From Agromyces cerinus subsp. cerinus (lineage in GTDB: Bacteria; Actinomycetota; Actinomycetes; Actinomycetales; Microbacteriaceae), in the NCBI RefSeq assembly GCF_900142065.1, contig NZ_FSRJ01000003.1:248001-312000 (forward strand): a stretch of DNA of 64,000 nt, written 5' to 3'. Shown here piece after piece: positions 61,475 through 64,000 of the stretch. Both the position numbers and the translations under genes were made by a program. The first letter of the stretch is position 1; the number at the start of each line of letters is the position of its first letter. The notes under the pieces are model-generated. The model was not told the origin of the DNA, did no database searches, and saw only the letters and a program-made list of their open reading frames with translations.

Positions 61475-62239
61475 TCAGCGCCCCCGCGCGCCGACCCGCG
61501 CGCCCAGCGAGCGGGGTGCGAACCGCACGAGGCCGATGATCAGCCGATAGCGCAGCGAGGGCACCGAGACGGCCTTGCCGCGCGCGGCGTCGCGCAGGCC
61601 GTCGGCGACGACGGTGCGGGCATCGAGCCACATCCAGTCCGGAACGCCCTCCTGCCCGGGCGGCAGCCCCAGTCGCTCGTGGAAGTTCGTGTGCGTGTAG
61701 CCCGGGCACACGGCCGTCGTCGTGACCCCTTGCGGCCCGTACTGGCCGTTCGCCCACTCGCTGAACACGACGAGCCACCGTTTGCACGCGCCATATGTCG
61801 ATCGCGGAATGAACGCGCCGACCGATGCGATGTTGATGATGCGACCCCGACCGCGGGGGAGCATCGCCCGGAGCGCCGCGTGGCTGAGCCGCATCGGCAC
61901 CTCGACGTGCATCTCGAGATGGCGCACCTCGTCGTCGATGTCGTTGCCGGCGAAGTCGAGGGGAAGCCCGAAGCCCGCGTTGTTGACGAGCAGGTCGACG
62001 GGTCGTTCGGGGTCGGAGAGGCGCTCGACGACCAGCTTCAGGTGACGTGGCTTCAGGAGGTCGGCGCGCAGCGCCTCGACCGCGACGCCGTGCTTGCGAC
62101 GGATCCGCTCGGCGAGCTCGTCGAGGGCGGTGCGGTCGCGCGCCACGAGCACGAGGTCGGCGCCGGTGGCGGCGAGCTGGCGGGCGAACTCGGCGCCGAG
62201 CCCGGAGCTCGCACCGGTGATGAGGGCGGTTCTCGACAT
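61475..62239 (-). CDS. Short-chain dehydrogenase/reductase (SDR)
   Basis: Classical SDR oxidoreductase of 254 residues. The NAD(P) motif is TGASSGLGAEFARQLA (about 8-23), NNAG is near 86, and catalytic residues are Ser in IINIASVGAFIP (about 137), Tyr and Lys in STYGACKRWL (YxxxK, about 150-154). CPGYTHTNF matches the family's proline-glycine loop. Substrate unknown. The ATG at 62239 stands 6 bases after TATGCT. It is divergent from the LacI gene, whose operator lies about 60 bases upstream, so shared control is possible. Confidence 0.9.
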   Translation of the reverse strand: MSRTALITGASSGLGAEFARQLAATGADLVLVARDRTALDELAERIRRKHGVAVEALRADLLKPRHLKLVVERLSDPERPVDLLVNNAGFGLPLDFAGNDIDDEVRHLEMHVEVPMRLSHAALRAMLPRGRGRIINIASVGAFIPRSTYGACKRWLVVFSEWANGQYGPQGVTTTAVCPGYTHTNFHERLGLPPGQEGVPDWMWLDARTVVADGLRDAARGKAVSVPSLRYRLIIGLVRFAPRSLGARVGARGR

Positions 62240-62245
62240 GCGGCG

Positions 62246-62251
62246 AGCATA
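62246..62251 (-). promoter_or_regulatory. -10 box TATGCT for the SDR gene, probable leaderless start
   Basis: On the minus strand TATGCT, 6 bases, then the ATG at 62239. Confidence 0.5.
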
Positions 62252-62296
62252 TGGGATGGCGACGCGTCGGGCGCTCGTCACGCCGCGAGTGCCACT

Positions 62297-62317
62297 CGAA
62301 TCGATTCGGCCTAGACT
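62297..62317 (+). promoter_or_regulatory. LacI operator (CGAATCGATTCG) and -10 box of the lacI gene
   Basis: The perfect 12-bp palindrome at 62297-62308 lies just before TAGACT (62312-62317), which ends 7 bases before the ATG. A repressor bound there would block its own leaderless promoter. Confidence 0.7.
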
Positions 62318-62324
62318 CGGGCGC

Positions 62325-63392
62325 ATGCAGTCCGATGCAGCTCCACGCCCGACGCTCGCCGACGTCGCGGCGCGCGCAGGGGTCTCGCAGTCGACCGCCT
62401 CGCTCGCCTTCAGCGGCTCGGGCCCGGTCTCGGATGCCACGAAGGAGCGCGTGCTCGCCGCGGCATCCGAACTCGGCTACGCCGGCCCCGACCCGCGTGC
62501 CCGGTCGCTGCGTCGCGGCCGCTCGGGCATCGTCGGCGTGGTGCTCGAAGAGCGTGTGCGCGCGGCGTTCCTCGATCCCGTGAAGATCCAGATGCTCGAC
62601 GGCATCTCCGAGGGCATCGCGCCGCTCGGCGCCGGTCTGCTGCTCCTCACCGACACCGGCGAGCCGGGGGAGCACGCCGTCAGCATCGAGAGCGCGCCGG
62701 TCGATGCCGTCGTGCTCATCGGCTGCAGTCCGCGTCTCGCCGACACGATCGAGGCGCTGCGACGCCGCGGCATCCCGGCCGTGGCCATCGAAGGGGAGAC
62801 CGGCGAGGACATCCCCGAGATCTCGATCGACAACCTCCAGGCGACCCGGCGCGGTGCCGAGTACCTGCGGCAGTTGGGGCACGCGGATGTCGCGATCGTG
62901 ACGCTGCCCTTCGACGCCGCACGCACCCGTGGCCCGCTGACCGACGAGTTGCTGCGGGCGAGCACCGCCGCGACGGCGAGCCAGCGTCTCGCCGGAGCGC
63001 GCGGGATCTTCCCCGAGGCGACCGGGCGCGCCGCCGCCGCGAGCTCGATCGAGGAGGGGCTCGAAGCGGCGCGAGCGCTGCTCGCCGACCCGGCGAACCG
63101 CCCGACCGCGATCATCGCGCAGAGCGACCTGCTCGCGGCCGGCGTCATCCAGGCGGCTGAGGAGCTCGGCATGCACGTGCCGGGCGATCTCAGCGTGCTC
63201 GGCTTCGACGGCATCCGGGTCGACGGCCTGCAGCACGACCTCACGACGCTCGTGCAGCCCTCGGTCGCGAAGGGCCGCGCGGCCGGCGAGGCCGTCGTGC
63301 AGATGCTCTCCGGCGAGCCGCCCGAGTCGCGCTGCTTCACGAGCACGCTGCACGTCGGCGACACGACGGCTGCGCCGCGCGCCGCGGGCTGA
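62325..63392 (+). CDS. LacI family transcriptional regulator
   Basis: Repressor of 355 residues. The helix-turn-helix and hinge are at about 9-60 (TLADVAARAGVSQSTASLAF), and the C-terminal sugar-binding-protein-like effector domain is at about 68-340 (IVGVVLEERVR, LSVLGFDGIRVDGLQHDLTT). The ATG at 62325 follows a TAGACT box by 7 bases, with an operator palindrome between -35 and -10. The same palindrome upstream of the MFS gene at 54458-55759 suggests that this transporter is in its regulon. Effector unknown. Confidence 0.92.
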   Translation: MQSDAAPRPTLADVAARAGVSQSTASLAFSGSGPVSDATKERVLAAASELGYAGPDPRARSLRRGRSGIVGVVLEERVRAAFLDPVKIQMLDGISEGIAPLGAGLLLLTDTGEPGEHAVSIESAPVDAVVLIGCSPRLADTIEALRRRGIPAVAIEGETGEDIPEISIDNLQATRRGAEYLRQLGHADVAIVTLPFDAARTRGPLTDELLRASTAATASQRLAGARGIFPEATGRAAAASSIEEGLEAARALLADPANRPTAIIAQSDLLAAGVIQAAEELGMHVPGDLSVLGFDGIRVDGLQHDLTTLVQPSVAKGRAAGEAVVQMLSGEPPESRCFTSTLHVGDTTAAPRAAG

Positions 63393-63586
63393 CGCGACCC
63401 GCAGACGCAGCGGCTGGCGCCGCGCGCCGCGCGCCACCCGCCTCCCGCTGACGCGACCCGCAGACGCCTCCCGCACCCGCTGGCGCGACCAGCCTCCCGC
63501 CACCCGCTGGCGCCACACACCCACCCATCGAGATGACGCATCTTGTCGGTAGGCCCGCCGGTATGCGACGACTCGTGACATCTCGA
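63388..63586. repeat. Degenerate direct repeats and an imperfect stem-loop after lacI
   Basis: A 21-bp sequence starting at 63388 (overlapping the lacI stop) recurs exactly at 63447, and CACCCGCTGGCGC recurs near 63475 and 63501. Further on, TCGAGATG (63528-63535) and CATCTCGA (63579-63586) with inner CGCAT/ATGCG can form a long stem. Confidence 0.65.
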
Positions 63587-63727
63587 CGTCACTCGAGCAG
63601 CTCGCCGTGGCCGCGGCATCCGCCTGGCCCGCCGAGGCCACCCGCGGCATCCGCTGCTCGCGCATCCGCCGTTAGGGATCCGTTAGGAAGATTCACAAAT
63701 TTGTGAAACAAGCGTAGTGTCGGCCTC
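63393..63727. other. 335-base region without genes
   Basis: The left half is repetitive, low-complexity C/G sequence. The middle holds an imperfect stem-loop that may terminate lacI transcription. The right end has the AT-richer promoter of the ABC gene. No supported coding frame. Confidence 0.6.
63692..63720 (+). promoter_or_regulatory. Promoter of the ABC gene with palindromic operator
   Basis: TTCACAAATTTGTGAA (63692-63707) is a perfect 16-bp palindrome. Its first six bases serve as -35 box; after 17 bases TAGTGT (63715-63720) is the -10 box, ending 7 bases before the ATG. This is the layout expected for TetR- or PadR-type repression. Confidence 0.7.
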
Positions 63728-64000
63728 ATGAACACCGTCATCGAAACACGCGGCCTCGAGAAGCACTTCGGTCGCGTGCGTGCACTCGACGGGCTCGACC
63801 TCAGCGTCGAGGCCGGCGAGGTGCACGGGTTCCTCGGCCCGAACGGCGCGGGGAAGTCCACCACCATTCGCGTGCTGCTCGGCCTGATCCGGGCCAGCGG
63901 CGGCAACGCGACGCTCTTCGGCCGCGACCCCTGGCGCGACGCCGTCGAGCTGCACCGTCGCATCGCCTACGTGCCGGGCGACGTGAACCTCTGGTCGAAC
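63728..64000 (+). CDS. ABC transporter ATP-binding protein (ABC-2 exporter type), cut by window end
   Basis: The first 91 residues of an ABC ATPase are visible. The N-terminus reads [20 protein letters not shown], Walker A is [19 protein letters not shown] (about 36-54), and [10 protein letters not shown] lies in the Q-loop region. Such ATPases work with an ABC-2 permease encoded downstream, often exporting drugs or lipids under TetR control. The leaderless promoter and palindrome upstream fit that. The signature and Walker B motifs are beyond the window. Confidence 0.88.
   Translation, partial: MNTVIETRGLEKHFGRVRALDGLDLSVEAGEVHGFLGPNGAGKSTTIRVLLGLIRASGGNATLFGRDPWRDAVELHRRIAYVPGDVNLWSN

Overview
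The window is high-GC DNA (roughly 70 percent G+C) from an actinobacterium. The repertoire (NucS, DtxR-type iron box, EfeUOB, MocR and LacI regulators), heavy GTG start usage, many apparently leaderless promoters and the recurring GGATGC/GCATCC words fit the family Microbacteriaceae, possibly Agromyces or a relative. That placement is inference. No rRNA, tRNA, CRISPR array, transposase, prophage or integrase was seen. The window opens inside a GH38 alpha-mannosidase gene and closes inside an ABC-ATPase gene.

Layout. 1-2.9 kb: alpha-mannosidase C-terminal part and a GntR regulator. 3.0-7.9 kb (minus): an inositol catabolic operon, iolC, a Cgl0158-type aldolase, iolB and iolD. 8-12.2 kb: a flavin oxidase, a RibD/DHFR-like reductase and oligopeptidase B. 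12.3-15.9 kb: efeUOB iron uptake behind a DtxR/IdeR box. 16-19.7 kb: LysM lipoprotein, MocR regulator divergent from a flavin-binding protein, and two small proteins. 19.8-26.1 kb: a large LuxR-type ATPase regulator, leucyl aminopeptidase and an MFS exporter. 26.2-30.1 kb: a ThrE-like exporter, an SLC13-type permease and a GNAT enzyme. 30.1-35.3 kb: a LacI/PfkB pair divergent from a monosaccharide ABC importer, with two near-identical operators. 35.5-38.3 kb: TetR, DUF389 and DUF2804 proteins.

38.4-46.8 kb is the most unusual block. It is a seven-gene operon with an MFS permease, FGGY (glycerol-kinase-like) kinase, GlpD-like dehydrogenase, an alkyl-DHAP-synthase-like flavoprotein, a GlpP-type antiterminator, an ABM-domain protein and a zinc alcohol dehydrogenase. 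It is preceded by a ~100-nt leader with a terminator-like hairpin and a second hairpin covering the ribosome binding site. The leader and the encoded GlpP suggest a self-contained glycerol-phosphate-type antitermination circuit.

46.9-58.6 kb is rich in secreted proteolysis: an M6 (immune inhibitor A) protease, an unrecognised Ig-like/multi-TM protein, a lipoprotein and an M9 collagenase. HAD phosphatase, nucS and an MFS gene lie between them. 58.9-64 kb: tdh-kbl threonine catabolism, a ~76-bp repeat block, an SDR, a LacI regulator whose palindrome recurs upstream of the MFS gene at 55.8 kb, and the start of an ABC exporter with a palindromic operator on its -35 box.
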